Assembly (NCBI RefSeq): GCF_000218685.1
Contig: NW_006763293.1
Span: forward strand, 986,720 to 1,050,719
Length of the DNA: 64,000 bases
Reading direction: 5' to 3'
Source of the DNA: Serpula lacrymans var. lacrymans S7.9
Lineage: Eukaryota; Basidiomycota; Agaricomycetes; Boletales; Serpulaceae
Shown: positions 34,314-44,705 of the stretch, in pieces
Position numbering within the stretch: position 1 is the stretch's first letter
How the letters are laid out: every line of letters starts with the position of its first letter
The notes under the pieces: generated by a model
The model's database searches: none
What the model was told of the DNA's origin: nothing
The model's input: only the letters and a program-made list of their open reading frames with translations
Made by a program: the position numbers and the translations under genes

Positions 34314-37300
34314 AACGACGGACTACCCCGATGTTAGTACCGTCGAAAATGGCAACTGTAACAATAGCAACGATCAATGCCAACTCTTTACGAATTGATT
34401 GCTCGTTAAAACAGAAAACCATCGGAACCAAAGCCCTGATAGATTCAGGAGCTACGGACAACTTCATGGACACAAAATTCGCCATTAAAAACCGACTCCC
34501 CCTCCAAAAACTCCCGACCCCTATAACGTGTAAAAACGTTGACGGGACCACAAACAAAAACGGAAAAATTACGCATTGCACCTATCAGAGAATAGACGCA
34601 GGAGGACAAAATAGGTTTACGAAGTTTCTATTAACCGGACTGGACGGAGAAGACGTATTGCTAGGCTTCCCCTGGTTACGAAAAGTCAACCCAGTCATTA
34701 ACTGGAAAAACAAAGAATTACTGTACTCAGACAAACATTCAATCAGGACAAACCAAACTACCACGGAAACAAAAATCAGGACAACCACAGTAGACGAGGA
34801 CGAATACGAAACCATTCACAGATACGTATCCGACCACACACCTTATCCTCAAACCACGATTCGGTTAAAAGTCAACTCGGCAATGGAACACGCACAAATA
34901 CACGGAGAAAGAAAAGAAAAACATATCCTCCCAGATGAATATAAGGGCTATTCAGACGTCTTTGACAAGAAGAAATCAGAAAGACTCCCCAAGCGACGGG
35001 AATATGATCATGTAATCAACATGAAACCGGAATTTGTACCAACGGATTGCAAACTGTACCCACTGGCACCAAAGGAAGATGAAGCGTTAACGGAATTCTT
35101 GACGGACAACTGCAGAAAGGGATACATCAGGCCAAGCAAATCGCCACAGGTGTCCCCCTTCTTCTTCATTGGCAAGAAGGACGGATCACTCCGACCATGC
35201 CAAGATTACAGAAAACTAAACGCATATACCGTAAAAGACCCATATCCACTACCCCTGATACCCGACCTCATCGAAAGATTGAAAGGAGCCACCGTCTTTA
35301 CTAAACTGGACCTACGTTGGGGATACAACAACGTAAGGATAAAAGAAGGAGACGAATGGAAAGCTGCCTTCAAAACCAGCAAGGGAGTATTCGAACCAAC
35401 GGTCATGTTTTTCGGCATGTGCAATTCCCCAGCAACATTCCAAAGGCTGATGAACGACAAATTCAAAGACTATATTGATGAAGGCTGGATGATCATATAC
35501 ATGGACGACATCCTCATCTTTGACACCAATGTTGAAAGACTCCGCATCCGGACAAAACAGGTTCTACAAAGGCTACGAAAAAACGACCTATTCCTGAAAC
35601 TTGAAAAATGTACCTTTGAGGTGGAGACCATCGAATACTTGGGAATGATTGTTTCCCACAACCAGGTATCCATGGACCCAGCCAAACTCGCAGGAATACG
35701 CGATTGGCCAACCCCAAAAGACACCAAAGGCGTACGGAAGTTCTTAGGTTACGGAAACTTCTACAGGAAGTTTATAGGCCATTACTCTGACCTAGCCCGA
35801 CCCCTAAACGCCTTGCTAGAAAAAGACAAAAAGTGGAACTGGACAAAAATCGAAGATGACGCTTTCAAACTATTGAAACAAAGATTCCTCGAATCCCCTG
35901 TAACCCAAATCCCCGACTCCTCGAAACCGTCGAAGATAGCAGCAGACGCGAGCAAACACGCCACCGGAGCTGTATTAATGCAACCAGACGATCAAGGACA
36001 ATGGCACCCGTGCGCATTTTTCTCGAAAACCCTATCCCCCGCAGAGAAAAACTACCAGATCTACGACAAGGAACTTTTAGCGGTAATGAGAGCTCTGAAG
36101 GAGTGGAAACACCTGCTTTTAGGAAGCCCACACACGATCCAAATTCTAACGGATCACAAAAACCTGACGTACTGGCAGGAGGCCAGGAAACTCACACCAC
36201 GACAACGAAGGTGGCAGTTAGAACTGTCACAATACAATTACACATTAGAGCACGTACCTGGAACCCGCATGGTGGTACCTGACGCACTCTCGAGACGACC
36301 CGACTTGTACATCGATAACACGGACGACGACAACAACACCCCAATGATACCAGCGTCGGCGTTTCTGTATCACACGAGAACAATAAAAGACACAATAGAG
36401 CAAGCAATGCTCACCAACGACAACTACCCTGGAAGAACGAAAAAGGAAGATTGGCACAAAGCGGAAGGACAGTTCTTCTATCAGAACAAACTACTGATCG
36501 ACACTGCAGAAGAACAGAGAACGATCATCAAAGATCACCACGACTCGCTAACCGCAGGACACCCAGGAAGACTAAAAACCTATCAACTAATAAAAAAGCC
36601 CTATTGGTGGCCAGGAATGATGAAACAGGTACAGGACTACGTGAAAGGATGCGCAACTTGCCAGCAAGCCAAAGTAAACACGCATCTGACCACGGTACCG
36701 TTGATCCCAAATCAAACACCGAGGACCAGTGAACCGATGAAGTATCTCTCGGTGGATTTCATTACAGACTTACCCGAGTCTATAGGGTATGACAGTATAA
36801 TGGTCGTGGTAGACCAAGGACTTAGTAAGGGGGTAATCCTCTCACCTTGCCACAAAACCATCGACGCACTCAAAACTGCACGAATCTTCCATGACTCTGT
36901 CTTCAAACGGTTTGGACTACACGACAAAATTATATCCAACAGAGGCCCACAATTCGCCTCTGAAGTATCAAAAGAACTCCACAAACTCCTAAACATCGAA
37001 ACCGCACTCTCCACGGCATACCATCCACAGACTGACGGACAAACAGAACGATCCAATCAAGAACTAGAGATCTACCTCCGCATCTTTTGCCAAATCAACC
37101 ACACAGTTGGGCAAAATACCTTACGACGGCCAAATTCTGCCACAACCAACAGCCACACTCCACGAATAACCAATCGCCATTCTACCTCCTCATGGGATAC
37201 GAACCCCGAGGAATCCCGACTAAACACCGATCCACAAACATCCCGTCAGTAGAAAAACGATTATCCGAACTGCTTAGGGCAAGAGAGAACGCTCTAAAAG

Positions 37301-37788
37301 CACACGAACTAGCGAGAAGCAAGATGATGAAACGAACGAACGGAAAGTTCACCAGATTCTCAGAAGGACAAAAGGTGTGGTTAGAAAACACCAACCTGTG
37401 GGAAAAAGCCACCGGATACAAGAAGTTCAACATGAAACGCATCGGACCTTTCCGCATCCAAGAAAAGATCTCTCCGGTAAACTACCGATTATCGTTACCT
37501 CCCCATTGGAGGATACACAATGTTTTCCACGCATCCCTCCTAACCCCGTATACCGAAACCGACACTCACGGACCGAACTTTATCCGACCACCACCTGACC
37601 TTATCAACGAAGAAGAAGAATATGAAGTAGAAAGTATTCTTAGACACAAACCCTGGAAACGCGGACGCCGTTACCTGATCAAATGGCGCCATTACCCTCA
37701 TTCCGAAAACTCATGGGAACCAGAAGAACACCTGACCAATGCTGCAGAGATACTGGAAGCCTATAAGAGAGACCACAAACTGCGTTGA
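34310..37788 (+). pseudogene. gypsy-2 pol (PR-RT-RH-IN-chromodomain), single frameshift
   Basis: Domains in order are an aspartic protease (LIDSGATDNF), RT (catalytic YMDDIL intact), RNase H (ADASKHATGAV), the HHCC integrase finger (HHDSLTAGHPG...CATCQQAK), the integrase core, and a C-terminal chromodomain (RRYLIKWRHYPHSENSWEPEEH). The frame breaks at about 37085-37090, beside a T4 run: the next 230 codons continue in another phase from 37087, consistent with one lost base. In the integrase core the second catalytic Asp (usual SDRGPQF) reads Asn (codon AAC at 36938-36940). Both features would disable integration; RT and RNase H look intact. Confidence 0.9.
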
Positions 37789-37840
37789 AGAGACAACCAC
37801 CCCCACCACCACCAATCCTCTGCCTCTCAAAACACACAAC

Positions 37841-38575
37841 ATGTCTACTTCTCACTCTACCGGCTTCCCCATCACCACCTACTCTGTACCCGGCGAAGCC
37901 AACATGCTAGCCGACGAACGAGTGTCCTTTGCCCGTGGACAACGACACAACCAGGCTGACGTCTCTGACGCCATAGAATTAATGTCAGCCAAAAACGCCC
38001 ACATCTATCTATTTCGTGAAACAGAAAAACGCTATCCCGATGCGTACCACGCTCTTTCTTCCCTATACACTTTCCTTAACATAGACCTCGTGGCTGACGA
38101 ACTCCTGAAAGCCATAGACTCACTACATTTGTTGGAAAACGAGCATTCGCAGCACAACAATCTGGACTCGAGTATCTGTCGGGCACTCCGGATGGAAAAG
38201 TTAGTTTTGGAATCTTTGGAACGACGCTTGAGGATGAACTCCTTGAGTGGGCAGACGGACGCGGCAAAGGCATATTTGGAATTAGGCGGGAAGATCTTGC
38301 TAACCGAGGCGCGCACGCGGATAGAGCGAGACGGCTATACGAGTACTCCTCCACCCGGTTTGTCCCGCCGGTCCCCATTATACCCAGATCAGATCAGTGT
38401 TACCCCGGAGCTCACCTACCCCACCGCCACTCCACAACCTCCGCCCACCCAGTTAGCGGAAAAATACATTCCCACCGTCCCAACCAGCCCGACCTCACAA
38501 GGGTCGAACCCCTCCAGTCCCCGTTCCACTGGGTCGAACCCAGAACCACTACCACCGCAGTCACCTCCGCCTTGA
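37841..38575 (+). CDS. gypsy-2 post-pol ORF: helical, Pro-rich C-terminus
   Basis: 244 codons from the ATG at 37841 (in frame with an open stretch from 37739), starting 53 nt after the pol stop and lying before the 3' LTR. Residues about 30-170 are predicted to be helical by composition (Leu/Ala/Glu/Arg heptads, ALRMEKLVLESLERRLRM). The rest is Pro/Ser/Thr-rich and disordered (ends PPQSPPP). I recognise no domain. The same strand continues open in another frame to about 38741, so the intact product may have been longer and joined to the next ORF. Confidence 0.65.
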   Translation: MSTSHSTGFPITTYSVPGEANMLADERVSFARGQRHNQADVSDAIELMSAKNAHIYLFRETEKRYPDAYHALSSLYTFLNIDLVADELLKAIDSLHLLENEHSQHNNLDSSICRALRMEKLVLESLERRLRMNSLSGQTDAAKAYLELGGKILLTEARTRIERDGYTSTPPPGLSRRSPLYPDQISVTPELTYPTATPQPPPTQLAEKYIPTVPTSPTSQGSNPSSPRSTGSNPEPLPPQSPPP

Positions 38576-38785
38576 CCAGTACCAAACGCCCAAACCCGTC
38601 GCCTGACGAAACGACGAGGAGCCCGACTAGGCCAACAAGAAGTGATACTCCAGATCCCCGCCGTCAGAACTCCATCGAATTGGTGATCTCGTACGTCGAA
38701 GAGTCCGAAAGACAGTCCGCCTGGCGTAACGCGCAGGCCTGAGACCGGCTCTCCTTCCAATCCAATCAACGTAGATGACGCCGAC

Positions 38786-39121
38786 ATGATCGACCAATTG
38801 TACGCGGGAACGTACAACCTGGGAGATGACGATCCCCCCACTCCCAAATCCGACACCTCGTCCAATACCCGACGAAAGTACCACCAAGGCGTTCGCGACA
38901 ACGCTCCTTACTGTCAAAACTGCGGTTGGAGTGATCACCGTACATATTACTGCGAAGCTTACTACTGCCCCAACTGCGATAGACGCGCACCAGGGCATAG
39001 TTTCAATTGGTGTCCTATTTGTAGGGAAAACGAAGATAGGATTCTGATGGAGGGATTACATGGAGACGTCAGCTACGACGACAGCTACAACATGGATGGC
39101 GAGGGTACCGAATTTCGGTGA
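38786..39121 (+). CDS. gypsy-2 post-pol ORF: double zinc-knuckle protein
   Basis: About 111 codons ending 24 nt before the 3' LTR; the frame is open upstream from about 38740. It carries one exact CCHC knuckle, CQNCGWSDHRTYYC (C-x2-C-x4-H-x4-C), a second variant knuckle, CPNCDRRAPGHSFNWC (C-x2-C-x6-H-x4-C), and a final CPIC pair. These are nucleic-acid binding modules of retroelement nucleocapsids, but gag already has its own. The termini are acidic. It may be the C-terminal part of the protein encoded from 37841, split by frameshifts. Confidence 0.65.
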   Translation: MIDQLYAGTYNLGDDDPPTPKSDTSSNTRRKYHQGVRDNAPYCQNCGWSDHRTYYCEAYYCPNCDRRAPGHSFNWCPICRENEDRILMEGLHGDVSYDDSYNMDGEGTEFR

Positions 39122-39145
39122 AATTCGAAGCAAGTAAGGGGGTAA

Positions 39146-39561
39146 TGTTACGATTTGTCTACCTCTATTACGGACTACTTGTTTCTCTTTACTCATCGGT
39201 TATACCATCGAACCGATGACTCACGTCCTTCACATACACTTCCGCTCCTCTCGCACTTCTATTACTTTGTATAGTACTCAGTCCTCAACGGACAGACCTA
39301 CCCTAGATAGGACGTAACTCCTATCGCCGACTTACTTCTCTATAAATACACTTGTAACAGTAGTAGTATTCTCCAATACGATTCTACGCAGTTCACGCTT
39401 ACAAAGCTAGAACTTCCAAGATCAGACTTCCATACGGAAGAAGACCAACAACCATTGGAATCCCTCTATTCAGAATTACATCCTCGAAGTTGTCTTCGGA
39501 TAAGTCTCTTTGAACAAACTCGACGAACCCTCAGACTTTGTTAAGCACTTTGTGCGTAACA
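39146..39561 (+). repeat. gypsy-2 3' LTR
   Basis: 416 bp, identical to 32569-32984 except T at 39180. It is followed by the target duplication ATATA at 39562-39566, after which copia integrase resumes. Confidence 0.95.
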
Positions 39562-39566
39562 ATATA

Positions 39567-41182
39567 TCCATGGAAATTTGGAGAAATCATCTACAATGAT
39601 AATCCAGTACCAAAAAGCCCTCCCTGGAAGTTGGTTTAATTGGTCCTCCAACATCTGTGTGCACAATTTGTATGGGGCGCTTGGCTCGGTTTCCTCCAGT
39701 GGACTTGAAAGGTAATTTCTTCATCTTTCCTAAAGCACAAGGTTCACAAAACTCCCGGGTTCCGGTAAGGGTGTCTATGTCCTGGAGCTGTCTTTTTGTA
39801 ACCATTCGTTGCAAGCGGTCCATTCCAATGTGTCCCATTCTCCTGTGCAATAAATTTACATCTACTGCTGCAAAAGCTGACTCCGGGTTGATTTCGGGTT
39901 TTGCTTGGATGTGATAAAGTCCTCGCTTGTGTAACGCAGTGAGGATAAGTTCCTCCTTTTTCCGAACTTCACAAGCATTTGACCCTGCTGGAAAAAGTGT
40001 TGATAACCCCGTTTTGGACAATTTGTGGACAGAGACGAGTGCTAACGTGAAGTTTGGCACAAGTAAGACATTTGACAGTGCAATATTGTAGTCCTTTTTG
40101 CCAACAGTTGCTTGTAGGATTACTGTTCCAATGCCAATGGCATTTACAGAGGATTCATCCCCAAAACTGATTGTCCTCGGAGGATGCAGAACATGGTATG
40201 TTCCTGGCTCAAACCAGGAGCGGTGAGGGACCATGTGGGATGTTGCTCCGGAGTCAATAATAATTGTTGTTTTGGTCTTATCGGGTTCCAACACAAGGTA
40301 AGCTTGAATGCGTTTAGCAAGGGGCTTGGAAATATGTACATGATCCAATGCAATATGACTCTGTTCCTCCTCGGAGTCAGATCTGGATGATTGCTCCGCT
40401 GTATTTGCCTTTTCCTTCTCTTTTCCTTTATCCTTGTGTCTTTCCTTTCCCTTCTTCCTTTGACCTTTTTCAGCTGACTGAAGTGTTCGACACTTTGAGG
40501 TGTTGTGTGATTTGGCTTTGTGGAAGTTACACCATTTCTCCTCGGATTTGAGTGCTGATTCGGAACCTCCAGGGGCCTTCCCTGACTGTCATGCAACTTC
40601 TGCAGTGATCCGGATCTCAACTGCATCAAAGGTAAGTTTATTTTCTTCAATCGTGTTGATTACTGATGACTGAAATATTTGCCATTCAGGAGTGCATGGG
40701 AGAGATTGGAGAAGAGCGAAAGCCATGAGTTTGGTATCAACTCCTAGTTTCATTCCGGAGAGGTGTGAATCAATTGTCCGGATTTTCGCAATGTGGTCCT
40801 GGATAGGTGATGTCCCATCCCAGGACAATTTGGTGAGTTGCTGGAATGAATAGAAGGCCGAGGCAATGTTGGACGTTTGATGGAGTGAGACAAGTTTATC
40901 AAATAACTCCTTGGAGCTGGTGAGGTCTCCAGTCCTCATTAGGAGGGCATCACAGATGTGGTCCTGGATGATTCCATGTGCCTTCTCATCCTTAAGTATC
41001 CAGGTGATCTCAGGATCCTCCGAGGAGGTAGGTTTTCCTGGTGAGGGCTTAAGCTCCTCTCCAGTAACAACCTGGAGAACTTTTTCCCGACGTGGCTTTG
41101 AGATGATCCGGAGTTTCCATATCTGAAAATTGTTGGGTCCAGTGAGAACTGGACATGCAGATGTATCACGTGCTGTGGTCAT
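39567..41182 (-). pseudogene. copia gag, protease and integrase N-terminus (decayed)
   Basis: ATG at 41182. A gag of the UBN2/copia type (NFQIWKLRI, MKLGVDTKLMAFALLQSLP) runs to a TGA at 40589-40591. The same frame continues through CNFHKAKSHNTSKC (knuckle-like), the protease IIDSGATSHM and the integrase HHCC finger (LLHRRMGHIG...FCEPCALGKMKK) with the first core Asp (HTDVGGP). The TGA replaces an expected Arg codon. A further break near an A5 run (39612-39616) shifts the frame just before gypsy-2. It is one ancestral gag-pol frame, as usual in copia. Confidence 0.85.
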
Positions 41183-41238
41183 GGTTCCGAGGTTGCCGTT
41201 TCAAATAAGAATTATTTCCTGCGTAGCTTTTGCACACC

Positions 41239-41534
41239 AGGGCTCATAACCTAATAAAACTAAGTAAAACTACAATAGATGTTAGTTTAAGGTGATCTCT
41301 AATAAATGTAATGTAACATACCTCAGCCGCTGCCCGAGAGGCTATAGAAACGACTGAGGTATTCCTATACTAAACCCCCTACTACTTATAGTCGGAGGTG
41401 CTACTCGCTACAGTATAATGACTCCTAGGAGTACAATTGTGCTCCTAGGAGAACAATGGTTACTCCATGGAGTGGTGGCTATGCTCCATGGAGAACAATG
41501 GCTGCTTCGGCAGAGACCAGGTTTATCCAGTTTT
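41239..41534 (-). repeat. copia 5' LTR (right copy)
   Basis: Matches the left copy over about 240 bp with two substitutions, and carries the same four 10-bp palindromes (first at 41422-41431). It is shorter at its inner end than the left LTR. A TGG directly inside it (minus strand) could start the primer-binding site. End points are approximate. Confidence 0.7.
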
Positions 41535-42015
41535 GTCAGGGGGTTCAAATTTGGCATCTGTGAGGAGACTATAACTTAGTCTGTAAACCACATGGCAAAG
41601 GCCCGTTCAACCTCAGGTATTGTGTGGGACAATTAAGCATATGGGCACATGAGAGGGTGCCATGGTTCTGGATGCATGTATACTCACCTGCCCCAGTGAG
41701 CAGTTTCTCCTTGACTTGACTGGCCGAGGTTGCAGGAGGGAAAACTGCTGTGGCCACAGCGCAGTGGGCGCACCAATCAGAGACAATGTTCAACTTGTAT
41801 ATTACTGGTAAGTGAGATAAATAAATTGGCGAAATTAACTTGAATCGAGCAGCCTGAATACTATTCTCTCTCCGTATTGCTTAGGCGGTTCACATTGATG
41901 ATGGCTTATTCAAAATTGTCAATTGAATATTCACTGATAATCAATACAATGATGGCAATACAACAGGCCCACTGACCAGTCCTCCAGGTGCCGATAATGT
42001 GGGACGTATGATTTT
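41535..42015. other. Intergenic, right host flank of the transposon nest
   Basis: About 480 bp without a recognisable gene. A 74-codon minus ORF (41569-41793) has no motif. Confidence 0.5.
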
Positions 42016-44101
42016 TTAGAAGTGAGACTTGACACCAGCCTTCTCCATAACTGCGAGCTCTTTCTTCTTGATCTCTGCTGCCCTCTTGGCAAGTGCTGGG
42101 CCACGTTTCAACTCCCTCTGCCCAACTTGCTGAATATGTACCTATATTAAAAGGCAATCAGTAGCTAGACTCCACTCTCAAGAAGCGAGACGCTTACAGC
42201 ATCGGGTCCCTGTCAGAAAGTATTTCAGTTTCCATGAAGTTTCGTCACATCAAAGGTGAATACGTACATCGGCAATGCGGAGCGTCCTCAAGTTTGCAAA
42301 CATGCTAGCTAGTGGTTGATCCTGGCTGAGACCTTCCGCTCCATACGCTTGCATAGCACGGTCGATGACACGGAGAGCCATGGATGGGATCACGAACTGT
42401 ATGAAGGTTAAGTAAACCGACGCAACTTCTCAGTAAGGTCACTAGCCTTTGCAATACCAATCTCCTTGAGTGCTCCCTTGGCTTTATATTTGTCAATCTA
42501 GCATCGCACATCAACCAGTAGCAAGAAAACTGGACATCTCAGTAGCTACCTGTAGCGCCGCGCTCAGGACAAGTAGACGTGATGACTCGATTTCAGCACG
42601 AGAATGTGCAATATCGGCAATAACAGTACCTTTGCCATGCCAAAAGGTCAGCAATGGCACTATAAACACCAAACTCGTCTAATGAAGCGTACCGTGCTCG
42701 TAAAGGTATTTTCCAAATGTCTTCCTTGAGGGGTCAGTTATCCTTTGGATCATCAGGTCAAGAGCCATTGAAGCTGCGCCTATAGAGCGCATGCAGTGAT
42801 GAATACGACCAGGTCTAGAGGACGATCAGAAAGGAACATAGAGTACACAGTCAACAGAAAATTACTCACCCTAAACGTCCTTGGATAATCTAAGAACAAT
42901 GGCCCTGAGCTCGTTAAGAAAACACATAGTTCAAAATAACCCACCTCGAAGCCTTTACCCCAGCCAAGGACAAGATTTGATAATGGAACGCGAACGTTGT
43001 CGTATATGATTTCGCAATGTCCTTCAGGGGCATCATCGTACCCGAAGACTTCCATGGGACGAACCACTTTGACACCAGGGGCATCGGCAGGGACTATTAC
43101 AACACTTTGCTGGAGGTATGAGTTGGAGTTCTCAGGGTCACTCTTTCCCAAGACAAGATGAAGCTTCGTTCGAGGGTCACCTGCTCCACTTATCCACCTA
43201 CAAGCATCATGAGCGGCGCTGCCATGCGCTGATATACCCAAACTAGCCTCCTTACCATTTGTGCCCGTTGATGACTATTTCATCGCCTTCTCGTTTAATG
43301 GAGGTCTTGATGTTGCGGGCATCGGCGGAGGATACTATTGACACACAGGGTTCAAGAGAGGGCTAGTAAGAACAATCTCGGGTGCGGACGAACCAAATCT
43401 CTCGGTCATAGCAAAAGCCGAACGTATTTGGCCGTTGAGCAAAGGTACGAGCCACTTCTTCTGCTGCTCTGGGGAACCATACCTTGCGAGAACCTCTGAA
43501 AGCCAATGGTCAAAGTGTTATCCAGGCGTTGCAGACTCAAATATCTCACCCATATTCCCAGTATCAGGAGCGGAACAGTTGACTGCTTCAGACGCCATGT
43601 GTCCCCCACGACCGAGCATCTCTGCCATGACGGCGTACTAAGAAAAGGGCGTGAATGAATAGCCTCCATATCCACTCTTGAGGACATACCTCGAGATTGG
43701 TAAGAGGTACGCCGTGTTCTGGGTAGTGCAATTTGCTCAGGAAAAGGTTCCACAAGCCAAGTTTACGGGCTTTAACTTTCAATTCTTCGATAACCGGAAC
43801 GATGGTCTTCCAACGTTGCACAGGATCGCTGGGGATTTGTATATGGGCAAGCCGCTGCGCCGGAAGCACTTCATCCTACAAACAATTGAGATATCACCCT
43901 ATCACAGCGTCATGCGGTACAAAACTTACATGAAGGAAAGCAATTAGCTTAGCAAGTGTCTCCTTCCCGTAGTCTGAGAACTTGTCCTGTATCTGGACAC
44001 ATAGAGCTTCAGTACAGTCGCGCCTGTAAACCACAGATAATAACACGGACAAGATTCCAGGACGCTTCTGAGGTCAGCTCTACGATTGGATGAGAGACCA
44101 T
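42016..44101 (-). CDS. Acyl-CoA dehydrogenase, ACAD10/11-like
   Basis: A multi-exon minus-strand gene with stop TAA at 42016-42018. Blocks from the N-terminus are an [26 protein letters not shown] exon in two parts (about 44020-43930), [75 protein letters not shown] (substrate/FAD pocket), [33 protein letters not shown], then [16 protein letters not shown] and a C-terminal helical domain with [11 protein letters not shown]. This order is the flavin-dependent acyl-CoA dehydrogenase family; the [12 protein letters not shown] signatures suit the ACAD10/11 branch, thought to handle 4-hydroxy or long-chain acyl-CoAs. The start at 44101 is tentative: the exon 1-2 joint was not resolved in frame. 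Confidence 0.87.
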
Positions 44102-44705
44102 TTGTATACTTGAGAAAGTTAGTGGTATGGGTTCAAGTTTAATCCTTAAGAATTTCGTTGCTTACAGGTATTGAGCGCTCGCACCGGCTACTTACATCAA
44201 CCGGTCATGCGACTATAGCCACCGAAAACATAGGCGCTGTTTTCTGTCAATGTCGTCATCCTAATCACAGGTTTGCATCCTTTTAACATGTTCGAGCGCG
44301 CATTTATAACCTTTGTAAAGTTTCAAATGATATCAAGGAATGCGAGCTAGGTGTTACAAGATCGATACTGATAGTCAATGTCAGAGAAAGGAGTACAGCA
44401 TAAGAAGCCTATTAGTAACTAGTTCAGTGTATCAAGGATTAAAACAAAACCCGAGTCAACGCAAGTGCGTAAGGCTCAAACACACAAAGATTATTAGTAG
44501 TGAATATGCATATCGCCGTGGAAGGTCAAGCAAAGCACTAAGCATACAGTGAAAACTCTAGCACCGAACCAGATCTCGTCAACTCGTGTATGGATACAAA
44601 TATACGTCGTGTGGTCACCGTTCGGAAAGAAATTGGTCCAATGCCATTATCGAGGCACGTATGATTCAAAAGGGATGATGTTGAAATCTCCTCTGGATAT
44701 TATTA
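44102..44705. other. Intergenic, no gene recognised
   Basis: About 600 bp between the acyl-CoA dehydrogenase start and the 3' end of the zinc-cluster gene. Short ORFs only. Confidence 0.5.

Larger units (their letters stand above)
32569..39561 (+). mobile_element. gypsy-2: young Ty3/gypsy chromovirus with extra 3' ORFs, inserted in copia
   Basis: A 6,993-bp element with 416-bp LTRs that differ at one base by eye, flanked by ATATA (32564-32568, 39562-39566). It encodes gag, a -1-shifted pol (PR-RT-RH-IN-chromodomain) and then about 1.3 kb of further coding sequence before the 3' LTR, which ordinary chromoviruses lack. It is inserted in the copia integrase in opposite orientation. The near-identity of the LTRs makes it the youngest insertion here. 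One frame break and one catalytic-site change in integrase suggest this copy is not autonomous. Confidence 0.94.
22191..41534 (-). mobile_element. Degenerate Ty1/copia retrotransposon split by nested insertions
   Basis: The coding order on the minus strand is gag (41182-40592), protease and integrase start (to 39567), integrase middle (32563-32158), integrase end, reverse transcriptase and RNase H (31731-29255). The PR-INT-RT-RH order defines copia. Gaps are filled exactly by other elements flanked by 5-bp target duplications (TCAAC, ATATA, GAGAC). Removing them leaves about 5.2 kb, normal for copia. LTR-like ends are at about 22191-22550 (continuing 29250-29270) and 41239-41534. A 5-bp match GTCAG sits at both outer edges (22186-22190 and 41535-41539), tentative as the TSD. 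Outer boundaries are approximate. Confidence 0.8.
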
